64,000 bases of DNA from Nocardia sp. NBC_01327 (lineage in GTDB: Bacteria > Actinomycetota > Actinomycetes > Mycobacteriales > Mycobacteriaceae): contig NZ_CP108383.1 of NCBI RefSeq assembly GCF_035958815.1, positions 7,812,001 to 7,876,000 on the forward strand. The letters are read 5' to 3'. Position 1 is the first letter of the stretch. Every line of letters starts with the position of its first letter. The notes below the pieces were generated by a model. It did not search any database, was not told the origin of the DNA, and saw nothing but the letters and a program-made list of their open reading frames with translations. Of this stretch, positions 52,756-61,547 are shown piece after piece. A program made the position numbers and the translations under genes.

Positions 52756-54885
52756 TTATCCGAAATCGGGCGGCAGATCGTCCGGGTAGGGCTCGTCGTC
52801 GGGCCAGGGCACATCGTCGAACGCCGGGGCCGCACTGGGAGGCGGGGTGGGCTGCGCTGCCCGGGTAGCCGGCGCTTTGGTCGTGCGCGGCGCTTTCGCG
52901 GATGAGCTCGGCGCAGCGGCAGCGGTCCGGGCGGACGGCTGCGCGGCTGCGGCAAACTTCCGTTCTGGGACTTCGGCACCCGCTGGGGCAGGTGCCGCGG
53001 CGCCGGACTGCGCCGGACTTCCGGCGACGACCTCCAGGACGCCGTCCCCGTATTTGGCGCGCTTGGCTTCACCGATGCCGGAGATGGTGCCGAGGTCGGC
53101 CAGTGACGCCGGTTTGCGGGCGGCGATATCGCGCAGGGTGGCGTCGTGGAAGACGACGTAGGCGGGGACGCCGGTCTCCTTCGCGGTGGCGGCGCGCCAG
53201 GCGCGCAGCCGCTCGAAGAGGTCGGCGTCACCGGGCGCCAGGTCGGCGGCGGGGCGGGAACCCTTGGCGGCCTTGGGCGCTCGCGCGGGCTTGGTGCGTT
53301 CGGGTTCGCGGCGGAGTTTGACCTCACGGCCGTCGAACAGCACCTCATTGGAGGAATCGGTGAGGGTGAGCACGCCGTAGTCGCCGTGCACGGCGAGAAA
53401 ACCCTTCGCCAGCAGCTGGCGGATCACACCGCGCCATTCGATATCGCGCAGTTCGGTGCCGATGCCGAAGACCTTGAGCTCGTGGTGGGCGTGCTGCTCC
53501 ACCTTGGGATTGCGCTTGCCGATGAGGATGTCGACGATATGACCCGCGCCGAAGCTCTGTCCGCGTTCACGTTTCAGCCGCAGGATGGTGGAGAGCACCT
53601 TCTGCGCGGGCACGGTGCCGTCCCACGATTCGGGCGCATTGAGGCAGGTATCGCAATTGCCGCAGGCTTCACCGGGCTGACCGAAGTAGCCCAGCAGCTG
53701 GGTGCGCCGGCATTCCACCGTCTCGCAGAGCGCGAGCATGGCATCCAGGTGCAGTTGCAGCTGACGGCGGTGCGCGGCATCACCATCGGAGGAATCGATC
53801 ATCTTGCGCTGCTGCACAACGTCACTCAGGCCGTAGACCATCCATGCCGTGGACGACTGCCCGTCACGTCCGGCGCGACCGGTCTCCTGGTAGTACCCCT
53901 CCACCGATTTCGGCAGATCCAGGTGCGCCACGAATCGCACATCCGGTTTGTCGATACCCATGCCGAAGGCAATGGTGGCGACCACGACAAGGCCGTCCTC
54001 ACGCAGGAACCGCGACTGGTTCGTCGCGCGAATCCGATTGTCCAGACCCGCGTGATACGGCACGGCCTGCACCCCGTTGGCGCTCAGGAAGGCGGCCGTC
54101 TTCTCCACCGAATTGCGCGAGAGGCAGTAGACGATGCCCGCATCACCGGCATGCTCGTTCTGGATGAACGCCAGCAGCTGCTGCTCCGGCCGATTCTTGC
54201 CCTCGATGCGGTACTGGATATTGGGCCGATCGAAGCTGGCGACAAAATGCTTGGCGCCCGTCAGATCCAGCCGCTCGGCGATCTCCTTGCGGGTGGCCCC
54301 GGTAGCTGTGGCGGTGAGCGCGATGCGCGGCACATCCGGCCAGCGCTCGTGCAGCATCGACAGCGCGAGATAGTCCGGCCGGAAATCGTGGCCCCACTGC
54401 GAAACACAGTGCGCCTCATCGATGGCGAACACCGAGATCTTGCCGCGATCGAGCAGCTGCGCCGTGGATTCGAGCCGCAATCGCTCGGGTGCGAGATAGA
54501 GCAGATCCAGCTCCCCCGAGACGAACTGCGCCTCGACGGCACGCCGCTCATCCGGGAACTGCGTGGAGTTGAGGAATCCGGCCCGCACCCCCACGGCGTT
54601 CAACGCGTCGACCTGGTCCTGCATGAGCGCGATGAGCGGCGACACCACCACACCCACACCCGGCCGCACCAGCGCGGGGATCTGATAGCACAGCGACTTA
54701 CCGCCACCGGTCGGCATGAGCACCAGTGCGTCGCCGCCGGAGATCACCTGTTCGACGATCTCCCGCTGCGGCCCGCGAAAACTGTCGTAACCGAAGGTCT
54801 TTCGCAGAATCCGGTGCGCCGCATCACTTCCGGCGTCCTCCACGGACGTACTGCCAATGACGGTCTCGACCTCCGGTGCGCTCAC
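52756..54885 (-). CDS. recQ: ATP-dependent DNA helicase RecQ
   Basis: A 709-residue 3'-5' superfamily-2 helicase for recombination and replication-fork repair. Walker A is in LMPTGGGKSLCYQIP (about 63), the DEAH box in FAIDEAHCVSQWGHDFRPDY (about 155), and motif VI in ETGRAGRDGQ (about 335). The zinc-binding CRRTQLL ... CGNCDTCLNAP (about 390-420) is followed by a winged helix and an HRDC domain (about 555-625). A Pro/Ala-rich linker ends in an acidic aromatic tail, DDVPWPDDEPYPDDLPPDFG. GTG 54885 is the likely start. It lies between ftsX and tRNA-Glu. Confidence 0.95.
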   Translation of the reverse strand: MSAPEVETVIGSTSVEDAGSDAAHRILRKTFGYDSFRGPQREIVEQVISGGDALVLMPTGGGKSLCYQIPALVRPGVGVVVSPLIALMQDQVDALNAVGVRAGFLNSTQFPDERRAVEAQFVSGELDLLYLAPERLRLESTAQLLDRGKISVFAIDEAHCVSQWGHDFRPDYLALSMLHERWPDVPRIALTATATGATRKEIAERLDLTGAKHFVASFDRPNIQYRIEGKNRPEQQLLAFIQNEHAGDAGIVYCLSRNSVEKTAAFLSANGVQAVPYHAGLDNRIRATNQSRFLREDGLVVVATIAFGMGIDKPDVRFVAHLDLPKSVEGYYQETGRAGRDGQSSTAWMVYGLSDVVQQRKMIDSSDGDAAHRRQLQLHLDAMLALCETVECRRTQLLGYFGQPGEACGNCDTCLNAPESWDGTVPAQKVLSTILRLKRERGQSFGAGHIVDILIGKRNPKVEQHAHHELKVFGIGTELRDIEWRGVIRQLLAKGFLAVHGDYGVLTLTDSSNEVLFDGREVKLRREPERTKPARAPKAAKGSRPAADLAPGDADLFERLRAWRAATAKETGVPAYVVFHDATLRDIAARKPASLADLGTISGIGEAKRAKYGDGVLEVVAGSPAQSGAAAPAPAGAEVPERKFAAAAQPSARTAAAAPSSSAKAPRTTKAPATRAAQPTPPPSAAPAFDDVPWPDDEPYPDDLPPDFG

Positions 54886-54976
54886 GCGGGCAATCCTACG
54901 TATCCCGCCCGACACCCGTTTCCCCTTCTGCACACCTCACGCAACTTCGCACCCCCGCCCGATCCCCCGCACAGGC

Positions 54977-55016
54977 AAACACCTGGTCACGAAAGACGGG
55001 CAGGGGTGAGGTGTTT
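54977..55016 (-). terminator. Possible terminator after ftsX
   Basis: AAACACCT (54977-54984) pairs with AGGTGTTT (55009-55016) over a 24-nt loop. It touches the ftsX stop and precedes recQ on the same strand. Confidence 0.4.
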
Positions 55017-55921
55017 CACTCTCGCACGTAGTACCGCAGCGCGGCGTACGCGGTGAGCGCGGCGAAACCGATGCCGATCGGGGTGACGATCAATGCCACC
55101 GTCGCGATGTCGTCACCGGTGATGCGCGGCAGCACCTGATCATTGAACAGACTGCCCAGCGCCCGGTTGATCACCAGCGGCTGCGCCACGAACAGCCCGC
55201 CGATGGCGAGCGCCGAACCGACCAGCGCCGCCAGCACCGCCTCCAGCAGGAAGGGCAGCTGCGTGTACCACCGCGTCGCGCCGACCAGTCGCATGATACC
55301 GACCTCGGTCTTGCGGGCGAGCGCGGCGACCTGAACCATATTGGCGATCAACAGCAGTGCCGCCAGCGCCTGCAGCGCGGCCAGGCCGAAGGCCGCATTG
55401 CGCAGTCCGACAAAGAAACTCACCAGCCGGTCCACGATGTCCATGTCATTGAGCACCGTCATGACACCCGGCCGCTTGGCGAAATCGTCGTAGATGGACC
55501 GGTACTGGGTCACATCGCTCAGCTTCACCCGGAAGGAAGCCGGCAGTCCGTCCTTGCTCACCTCATCGGCGAGACCGGGCTGATCCTTGAAGGTGGTCTC
55601 CTTGACCTCCTTCACCGCATCCTGACTGTTGACGAACTGCACGCTCGCCACATCCGCGTGGTCCTTCAGATCAGCCATGAGCGATTTGCACGGATCCTGC
55701 GTGCAGTCGAGATCCGTCTTCGAGACCTGATCATCGAGATACAGCCGGATCTCGACCCGCTGGACGTAGTAGTCCTCGATCTTGTTCGACATGCGCACCG
55801 CCAGCAGTCCGCCGCCCAGCATGGTCAGCGAGACCGCGGTGGTCAGGATCATGGCGATGGTCATGGTGATATTGCGGCGCAGGCCGGTGAAAACCTCACC
55901 GAAAAGGAATCCGAGACGCAT
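55016..55921 (-). CDS. ftsX: Cell division protein FtsX
   Basis: A 301-residue membrane partner of FtsE that activates peptidoglycan hydrolases at the septum. N-terminal cytoplasmic segment and TM1 (MRLGFLFGEVFTGLRRNITMTIAMILTT), then the large extracytoplasmic domain (about 45-165) with the Cys pair DCTQDPC seen in mycobacterial FtsX. Three helices follow, with the EVGIMRLVGATRWYTQLPFLLEA coupling helix facing FtsE. ftsE's stop overlaps its start (TAATG), the classic coupled arrangement. Confidence 0.95.
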   Translation of the reverse strand: MRLGFLFGEVFTGLRRNITMTIAMILTTAVSLTMLGGGLLAVRMSNKIEDYYVQRVEIRLYLDDQVSKTDLDCTQDPCKSLMADLKDHADVASVQFVNSQDAVKEVKETTFKDQPGLADEVSKDGLPASFRVKLSDVTQYRSIYDDFAKRPGVMTVLNDMDIVDRLVSFFVGLRNAAFGLAALQALAALLLIANMVQVAALARKTEVGIMRLVGATRWYTQLPFLLEAVLAALVGSALAIGGLFVAQPLVINRALGSLFNDQVLPRITGDDIATVALIVTPIGIGFAALTAYAALRYYVRE

Positions 55922-56610
55922 TACCGGCCCACCCCGTAGACGCCCATCTCGTCGTCGCGCACCACACGGCCGCGATCCAGTTCCACCACGCGCCGCCGCA
56001 TGGCGTCGACGATGGTGTTGTCGTGCGTGGCCATGACCACCGTGGTGCCGGTCCGGTTGATGCGTTCGAGCAGCGTCATGATGTCCGCGCTGGTTTCCGG
56101 ATCGAGATTGCCGGTCGGCTCATCGGCGAGCAGTACCAGCGGCCGGTTCACGAACGCACGGGCCAGGGCCACCCGCTGCTGTTCACCACCGGAGAGTTCA
56201 CTGGGCAGCCGGTCGGATTTGCCGGAGAGCCCGACCATATCGAGCGCCTCGGGCACCGCCCGATGAATGAAGGTGCGCGATTTGCCGATCACCTCCAGCG
56301 CGAAGGCGACGTTCTGGTAGACGGACTTCTGCTGCAGCAGCCGGAAATCCTGGAAGACACAGCCCATGCGCTGCCGTAGCTTCGGAACTTTGCGCGCGGA
56401 TAGCCTGTCCACCCGGAAATCCGCCACCCAGACCTCACCCGTGGTGGGCTTCTCGTCCTTGAGCAGCAGGCGCATGAAAGTCGACTTACCGGAACCCGAG
56501 GGTCCGATCACAAAGACGAACTCGCCTTTTCCGATGTCGACGGAGACGTTGTCGAGGGCGGGTCGCGTCGAAGTCTTATAGGACTTGGTGACGTTCCGGA
56601 GCACTATCAC
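55921..56610 (-). CDS. ftsE: Cell division ATP-binding protein FtsE
   Basis: A 229-residue ABC ATPase driving FtsX. Walker A GPSGSGKST (about 36-44), Q-loop MGCVFQDFRLL (about 84), signature LSGGEQQRVALARAF (about 138), Walker B LLADEPTGNLD (about 158) and H-loop ATHDNTI (about 195). MIVLRNVTKSYKTSTRPALDN at the start is typical of actinobacterial FtsE. Upstream genes in the same direction (prfB, mscS-like, small membrane protein) match mycobacterial gene order. Confidence 0.96.
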   Translation of the reverse strand: MIVLRNVTKSYKTSTRPALDNVSVDIGKGEFVFVIGPSGSGKSTFMRLLLKDEKPTTGEVWVADFRVDRLSARKVPKLRQRMGCVFQDFRLLQQKSVYQNVAFALEVIGKSRTFIHRAVPEALDMVGLSGKSDRLPSELSGGEQQRVALARAFVNRPLVLLADEPTGNLDPETSADIMTLLERINRTGTTVVMATHDNTIVDAMRRRVVELDRGRVVRDDEMGVYGVGR

Positions 56611-56667
56611 GGGTTGCCAGTGTAGCGAGACGCGAACGTGACCCGGCCACGCCGCGCAGATCAGCCG

Positions 56668-56835
56668 TTAGCGGTGTGGTGGCTCAGTTGTGCCAGAGGT
56701 GGGATTGCTCAGCACCGAATTCACAAAGGTCGGATAGTTCGTCGCAGCGTGCGTTTCCGGTTTGACGAACGTGTACAGCACGAACGTGGCGAGCCAGACA
56801 GTGATCAGGATCGCCGTGGACTTACGTGTTTTCAC
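56668..56835 (-). CDS. 55-residue single-pass membrane protein in the prfB-ftsEX operon
   Basis: GTG at 56835 opens a 55-residue frame encoded within and just past the 3' end of the MscS-like gene (14-nt overlap), with GAGG 6 nt upstream. It has a basic start (MKTRKST), one membrane helix (AILITVWLATFVLYTFV) and an outward Thr/Pro-rich tail (SNPTSGTTEPPHR). It occupies the position of Rv3103c in M. tuberculosis, between the MscS-like gene and ftsE. The overlap and ribosome site argue that it is real. Function unknown; a role with FtsEX or the channel is only a guess. Confidence 0.65.
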   Translation of the reverse strand: MKTRKSTAILITVWLATFVLYTFVKPETHAATNYPTFVNSVLSNPTSGTTEPPHR

Positions 56836-57679
56836 TCAGACCCTCCCGACGTAGCGCCGCGGCAACTCGCACCCGCAGCTCACGCCCGACTTCGAACTGT
56901 TTGCCCGGCAATGTCCGGGCCACCATCTTGATATTCATCTGGTTGACGGTGAGATCTTCCACACCCATCACGCTGGGCTCATCGAGCAGCAGCGCCTTGA
57001 GCTTGCGATCGGCGAACGCCTTCGCGCCCACCTCACGCAGGATTTCATTGACCTTGTTGATGTCGGCGGTTGCGGGTACGGGCACGTCGATGGCGGCGCG
57101 CGCCCAATCCTTCGACAGGTTGGTCACTTTCACGATCTGACCGTTCGGCACCGTGATGACTTCACCGTCGACGCTGCGCAATGTGGTGACGCGCAACGTG
57201 ACGTCCTCGACGGTACCCTCGGCGTCGCCGCTCGATCCATTGACTGCGATCCTCACCACATCGCCGAAGCCGTACTGCCTTTCGGTGATCAGGAAGAATC
57301 CGGCGAGCAGATCCTGCACGATGCGCTGGGCGCCGAAACCGATCGCGGCGCCGAGAACCGCTGCCGGAGCGACCAATCCGCCGAGCTGGAAACCCAAGCG
57401 CCGCAATACTTCCAAAGCCACCAGGAAGTACACGATGGACAGCACGACCCAGGTGATGACCTGCGCCAGCGCATGTCGATGCTTGGCCGCCTCCGACCGC
57501 ACCAGCGAATCGCTGCTGCGGAAGGAGGTGTCGATCCTGCGGGTGATTCGGTCGCGCACGAAAGTCGCTGCGCGAGAAAACAACATCGCGCCGACGATCA
57601 GCAGCACGATCTCGAGACCGCTGGACCGGAACCAGTTTCCGAAATCGGCTCCGGTGCCTGCGGCGAGAATCGAACTCAT
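56822..57679 (-). CDS. Small-conductance mechanosensitive channel (MscS family)
   Basis: A 285-residue membrane protein with three helices. TM3/pore is GGLVAPAAVLGAAIGFGAQRIVQDLLAGFFLI (about 98-130), followed by the beta domain (GDVVRIAVNGSSGDAEGTVEDVTLRVTTLRSVDGEVITVPNG, about 140-180), the MscS hallmark. The C-terminal alpha/beta domain is complete. It relieves turgor under hypo-osmotic stress. It starts 2 bases after the prfB stop and overlaps the next small membrane-protein gene, so it is co-translated with both. It is the counterpart of Rv3104c by position. Confidence 0.92.
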   Translation of the reverse strand: MSSILAAGTGADFGNWFRSSGLEIVLLIVGAMLFSRAATFVRDRITRRIDTSFRSSDSLVRSEAAKHRHALAQVITWVVLSIVYFLVALEVLRRLGFQLGGLVAPAAVLGAAIGFGAQRIVQDLLAGFFLITERQYGFGDVVRIAVNGSSGDAEGTVEDVTLRVTTLRSVDGEVITVPNGQIVKVTNLSKDWARAAIDVPVPATADINKVNEILREVGAKAFADRKLKALLLDEPSVMGVEDLTVNQMNIKMVARTLPGKQFEVGRELRVRVAAALRREGLSENT

Positions 57680-57681
57680 AT

Positions 57682-58806
57682 TTACCCCTGGGTAGTCGAC
57701 TGCTCCCGCATACGCCAGCGGATGCCGGATTCGATGAAGGCGTCGATGTCACCGTCGAGCACGGCGGAGGGATTGTTGACCTCGTAGTTGGTCCGCAGAT
57801 CCTTGACCATCTGGTACGGGTGCAGGACGTAGGAGCGCATCTGGTTGCCCCAGGACGCGCCCTCGTTGGTCTTGAGCGCGTCCATGGTGGCGCGCTCCTC
57901 CTGCCGCTTGCGCTCGAGCAGTTTGGCCTGCAGCACGCGCATGGCCGAAATCTTGTTCTGCAGCTGCGATTTCTCGTTCTGACAGGTGACGACGATGCCG
58001 GTCGGAATGTGCGTCAGGCGCACCGCCGAGTCGGTGGTGTTGACGGACTGGCCACCGGGACCGGAGGAGCGATACACGTCGACGCGGATCTCACCGTCCG
58101 GAATCTCGATGTGGTCGGTGGTCTCGACCACGGGCAGCACCTCGACCTCAGCGAACGAGGTCTGGCGACGGCCCTGATTGTCGAACGGGCTGATGCGCAC
58201 CAGCCGGTGCGTGCCCATCTCCACCGACAGCGTGCCGTAGGCGTAAGGCGACTTGACGGCGAAGGTTGCGGATTTGATGCCCGCCTCCTCCGCATAGGAG
58301 GTGTCGTAGATTTCGACCGGGTACTTGTGCCGCTCGGCCCAGCGCACATACATGCGCATCAGCATCTGCGCCCAGTCGGCGGCGTCGACGCCACCGGCGC
58401 CCGAGCGAATATTGACCAGAGCTTCACGCTTGTCGTATTGCCCCGACAGCAGCGTCCGAACCTCCAGCGCCTCCACATCGCCGTGCAGAGCGGATCGTTC
58501 GGCATCGGCGTCGGCGAGGGCGGACGCGCGAGCGTCACCCTCCTCGTCCTCGGCCAGCTCGTAGAGCACAGGCAGGTCTTCGAGCCGCTGCCGCAGCTCC
58601 TGGACCCGCCGCAATTCGCTCTGGGCGTGCGAGAGTTCGCTGGTGACGGCCTGCGCATGGTCCTGGTCGTTCCACAGGTCCGGGTCCGCAGCCTGGTGTT
58701 CCAGCTCGTCGATCCGCCGAATCAGCTCGTCGATATCGAGCACCGACTCCACAGTCTTCAGAGTCGAGTCGAGTTCGGCCAGGTCAGCGGATACGTCAGG
58801 ATGCAC
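57682..58806 (-). CDS. prfB: Peptide chain release factor 2
   Basis: A 374-residue class-I release factor recognising UGA and UAA. The SPF tripeptide anticodon of RF2 is in VRISPFDNQGRRQTSF (about 205), and the universally conserved GGQ is in SSGPGGQSVN (about 250). The frame is continuous from GTG 58806, so the autoregulatory +1 frameshift of many RF2 genes is absent, as in other actinobacteria. It is first in the prfB-mscS-small protein-ftsE-ftsX series. Confidence 0.96.
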   Translation of the reverse strand: MHPDVSADLAELDSTLKTVESVLDIDELIRRIDELEHQAADPDLWNDQDHAQAVTSELSHAQSELRRVQELRQRLEDLPVLYELAEDEEGDARASALADADAERSALHGDVEALEVRTLLSGQYDKREALVNIRSGAGGVDAADWAQMLMRMYVRWAERHKYPVEIYDTSYAEEAGIKSATFAVKSPYAYGTLSVEMGTHRLVRISPFDNQGRRQTSFAEVEVLPVVETTDHIEIPDGEIRVDVYRSSGPGGQSVNTTDSAVRLTHIPTGIVVTCQNEKSQLQNKISAMRVLQAKLLERKRQEERATMDALKTNEGASWGNQMRSYVLHPYQMVKDLRTNYEVNNPSAVLDGDIDAFIESGIRWRMREQSTTQG

Positions 58807-59015
58807 GGTGCTCAAGGCTACTACCCCGCCTCCCCGAACCTTTAGCGCGCAGGTTGGGAGCCGTTGACCGTTGGCACGCGTAGTGCGGTTGGGAGCCAAA
58901 ACGATTTGGGGGTACCCCGGGAGTTACCCCGGCCGTTACGAAATCAGTTGTCCCGTCCCGATCGGGAAGAAAGACAAAGATCGAATAGGTGAAACGGCAT
59001 GCTGCCAGGGGTAAT

Positions 59016-59876
59016 TCAGCCCGCTACGGCGCGCAGGCTGCCCGGGTTGCGGCCGATGAGGCGGTCGAGGGCCTCGGCGGTGGCATCGTCGGCGGGGAGC
59101 TGGACGATCAGTCGCTGATCGTCATCGGCGGAGAGTTCGAGGGATTCGAAGGCCAGCCGGAGCAGGCCCACCTCGGGGTGGATCAGGCGATCCACGCGGC
59201 TGGCCTCCGGCAGGCCGGAGATGCGGCTGAGCCGGCCGCTGAATTCCGGGCCCGCGGTCAACGTCAGCTCATCGACCAGAGCCGAGACGACGGGGTCCGA
59301 GCGGAACGGGCCGACCTTGAGGTTCGCGACCACCTTGTCGGCGGTGTGCTCCCAATCCGGATGGGCCTCGCGGGCGCGGGGATCGGTGAAGATGTACCGG
59401 GCGACATTGGCCGGCTCACCATCGTCGAAGAGTCCGATCGGGCCCATGAGCCGCCGGTAGCCCGCCGTGCACGCCACGATCTCGCTGGCCCGGTTGATCA
59501 CGGCCGCGGGGGCGGGCTCGAGCTGGTTGAGGATGGCCAGCACCGCGGGGCGCACCACGCGGGTGGGCTGCATGCTGCCGTTGCAGGTGAATCCGGGCGA
59601 CTCGGCCTTGGCCAGCCGATGCAGATACACACGTTCTGTCGAGGTCATGCCGAGCGCATCGGAGAGCGCCGCGAGCACCGCCGAGGAGGGATGGCGATCG
59701 CGCCCCTGCTCCAGCCGGGTGATGTATTCGACGCTCACCCCGGCCAAGGTCGCGAGCTCGGATCGGCGCAGGCCGGGCGTGCGGCGACGCGCACCGGCGG
59801 GCAGGCCCACCTGCGCGGGCGGGACCGCTTCGCGCCGAATGCGCAAGAACAGACCCAGCTCGTTATCGCTCACCAC
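59016..59876 (-). CDS. XRE-type regulator with MmyB-like ligand-binding domain
   Basis: A 286-residue regulator. The helix-turn-helix is at about 8-75, with LRRSELATLAGVSVEYITRLEQGRDRHPS the standard MmyB-family N-terminus. The ligand-binding PAS-like domain is at about 105-270 (NRASEIVACTAGYRRLMGPIG ... HPEVGLLRLAFESLEL). It diverges from the FMN reductase gene with a 139-bp gap and probably controls it. In Streptomyces and others this family often regulates an adjacent dehydrogenase or reductase. Confidence 0.9.
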   Translation of the reverse strand: MVSDNELGLFLRIRREAVPPAQVGLPAGARRRTPGLRRSELATLAGVSVEYITRLEQGRDRHPSSAVLAALSDALGMTSTERVYLHRLAKAESPGFTCNGSMQPTRVVRPAVLAILNQLEPAPAAVINRASEIVACTAGYRRLMGPIGLFDDGEPANVARYIFTDPRAREAHPDWEHTADKVVANLKVGPFRSDPVVSALVDELTLTAGPEFSGRLSRISGLPEASRVDRLIHPEVGLLRLAFESLELSADDDQRLIVQLPADDATAEALDRLIGRNPGSLRAVAG

Positions 59877-59905
59877 TCGACGGTACCAAGGCGGGCAAGC
59901 GGGAA

Positions 59906-59920
59906 AGTGGCCCTGCCACT
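59906..59920. promoter_or_regulatory. Candidate operator AGTGG-CCCTG-CCACT
   Basis: A 5-bp-armed perfect inverted repeat, 30 bases upstream of the XRE start (59876) and 95 bases upstream of the FMN reductase start (60016). A second CCACT follows at once. Confidence 0.35.
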
Positions 59921-60015
59921 ACCACTCTCAGCGCGGTCTCCCTACCGGTATCGGCGGGCGGCACAGTTGCGGACAGCGGCCGATCCGGTCGCCGCACTTC
60001 GTGAAGGAGACCCTC

Positions 60016-60612
60016 ATGACCAGCACGCCTCTGCGCCTCGCGGTGATCATCGGCAGCGTCCGGGAGGGACGTTTCGGTCCCGTGGTCGCGAACTGGTTCG
60101 CCGGACAGGCGCGCGAGCACGGCGCTTTCGAGGTCGATGTCATCGATCTGGCGGAGATGGAACTGCCGCTGGCGCTGCCCGCCGTCTCACCGCTGATGGA
60201 GCCGAATCCGGTGCGGCCGGACGGCATGGTCGATCTGACCGAACGACTGGGCGCGGCCGATGCCATTGTCATCGTCACCCCGGATATCAATCGCAGTTAT
60301 CCGGCAGCGCTGAAAGCCGCCATCGACTGGCACTTCACGCAGTGGAACCGCAAGACCGTCGGTTTCGTCGGCTACAGCGGTAAGAGCGGCGGCCTGATGG
60401 CGATCGAGCACCTGCGCACGGTGCTCAATGAACTCAATGCGCATACGGTCCGCGAGTATGTTTCGTTCCCCCGCTACTTCCTGCTGTTCGGCCCGGACGG
60501 ACAGCTCGTCGAGCCCGCCGAATTCGAGCGCGCGGCCGCCGCCATGCTCGACCAATTGTTCTGGTGGGCAAGCGCTCTGACCGCCGCCCGCGAACTGCCG
60601 GTTTCCGCATAA
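60016..60612 (+). CDS. NADPH-dependent FMN reductase (ArsH/WrbA-like flavodoxin fold)
   Basis: A 198-residue flavodoxin-fold enzyme. The FMN-phosphate loop is GSVREGRFGPVV (about 13-24), the isoalloxazine loop TPDINRSYPAALKAAIDW (about 85-102), and YSGKSGGLMAIEHLR (about 115-130) closes the site. It reduces FMN, quinones or azo compounds using NAD(P)H. Strong AAGGAGA before ATG 60016. It is likely controlled by the divergent MmyB-type regulator. Confidence 0.9.
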   Translation: MTSTPLRLAVIIGSVREGRFGPVVANWFAGQAREHGAFEVDVIDLAEMELPLALPAVSPLMEPNPVRPDGMVDLTERLGAADAIVIVTPDINRSYPAALKAAIDWHFTQWNRKTVGFVGYSGKSGGLMAIEHLRTVLNELNAHTVREYVSFPRYFLLFGPDGQLVEPAEFERAAAAMLDQLFWWASALTAARELPVSA

Positions 60613-60694
60613 CTGGCTCGATATCGGGCCGGGAGAGTGCGGGAAGTTTGCCGCCGACGCGCGAGCGTTGCGGGCAACGGCTAACGTTTCCCGG

Positions 60695-61480
60695 GTGACC
60701 ACCTACTCCAGTGATCTCGACCTCGCCGTGCGGCTGGCCGACGCGGCCGATGCCATTACTCGTGAACGGTTCGGTGCGCTCGATCTGAAGATCGATTCGA
60801 AGCCCGATCTGACGCCGGTTTCGGATGCCGATCTGGCCGTGGAGCGCATGATTCGGGACGTATTGAGCGCGGAGCGCCCGGGCGATCTGGTGCTCGGTGA
60901 GGAATTCGGCGGTGATGTCGAGTTCAACGGCAGGCAGTGGGTGATCGATCCCATCGACGGCACCAAGAATTTCGTGCGCGGAGTACCGGTGTGGGCCTCG
61001 CTCATCTCGCTGCTGGAGGACGGCGTACCGGTGGTCGGCGTGGTGAGCGCCCCGGCGCTGGCGCGGCGCTGGTGGGCGGCGGCCGGGGCGGGTGCGTGGA
61101 CCAGCTTCGAGAAGTCCGAGCCGAAGGCCATTTCGGTCTCGGCGGTCGCGGAGCTGGGTGCGGCCAGTCTGGCCATGTCGAGCCTGTCCGGCTGGCGGGC
61201 CATCGGCCGGCGCGCGAAGCTGATCGCGCTCACCGATGAGGTGTGGCGGGTCCGCGGATACGGCGATTTCTTCGGTTACACCCTGCTGGCGGAGGGCGCG
61301 GTGGATATCGTCACCGAACCCGAACTGTCGCTGTGGGATATGGCCGCGCTCGACATTCTGATCCGGGAGGCGGGCGGCACGTTCACCTCGCTGGACGGCA
61401 ATCCGGGCCCGCACGGCGGCAGTGCGGTGGCCACCAATTCCCATCTGCAGGACCAGGTGCTGGCCGCGCTCGCGGCCTGA
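60695..61480 (+). CDS. hisN: Histidinol-phosphatase HisN (inositol-monophosphatase family)
   Basis: A 261-residue Mg-dependent phosphatase closing the penultimate step of histidine synthesis. Metal ligands: LVLGEEFGG (Glu, about 70), WVIDPIDGTKNFVRG (both Asp, about 88-102), and LSLWDMAALDILIREAGG (about 212-229). VPVWASLISLLEDGVPVVGVVSAPALARRWWAA is close to mycobacterial HisN (Rv3137). GTG 60695 is the likely start. It ends at a strong terminator. The fadE gene at the window's end recalls the Rv3137-Rv3139 neighbourhood. Confidence 0.93.
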   Translation: MTTYSSDLDLAVRLADAADAITRERFGALDLKIDSKPDLTPVSDADLAVERMIRDVLSAERPGDLVLGEEFGGDVEFNGRQWVIDPIDGTKNFVRGVPVWASLISLLEDGVPVVGVVSAPALARRWWAAAGAGAWTSFEKSEPKAISVSAVAELGAASLAMSSLSGWRAIGRRAKLIALTDEVWRVRGYGDFFGYTLLAEGAVDIVTEPELSLWDMAALDILIREAGGTFTSLDGNPGPHGGSAVATNSHLQDQVLAALAA

Positions 61481-61495
61481 AACCCTTCCGACGGA

Positions 61496-61529
61496 CGAAC
61501 ACCCCCGCTCTGCAGTGCGGGGGTGTTCG
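61496..61529. terminator. Perfect 13-bp terminator hairpin after hisN
   Basis: CGAACACCCCCGC (61496-61508) and GCGGGGGTGTTCG (61517-61529) pair perfectly over an 8-nt loop. It sits between hisN and the convergent small-peptide gene. Confidence 0.85.
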
Positions 61530-61547
61530 TGTGTTCGTTATCGAGGG

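Noticed and set aside
53146..55056. Long plus-strand open frame (636 codons) opposite recQ
   Set aside because: It is the antisense shadow of recQ: high-GC codon bias keeps the frame open, residues are dominated by Arg/Gly/His, and no domain is recognisable.
57682..58806. Programmed frameshift in prfB
   Set aside because: The frame is continuous from start to stop, with no CUU-UGA-C site near codon 25.
58807..59015. Possible riboswitch or leader upstream of prfB (repeated GGTTGGGAGCC)
   Set aside because: The two GGTTGGGAGCC copies do not form a recognisable riboswitch fold and lie on the wrong strand for a conserved purine/cobalamin-type element.
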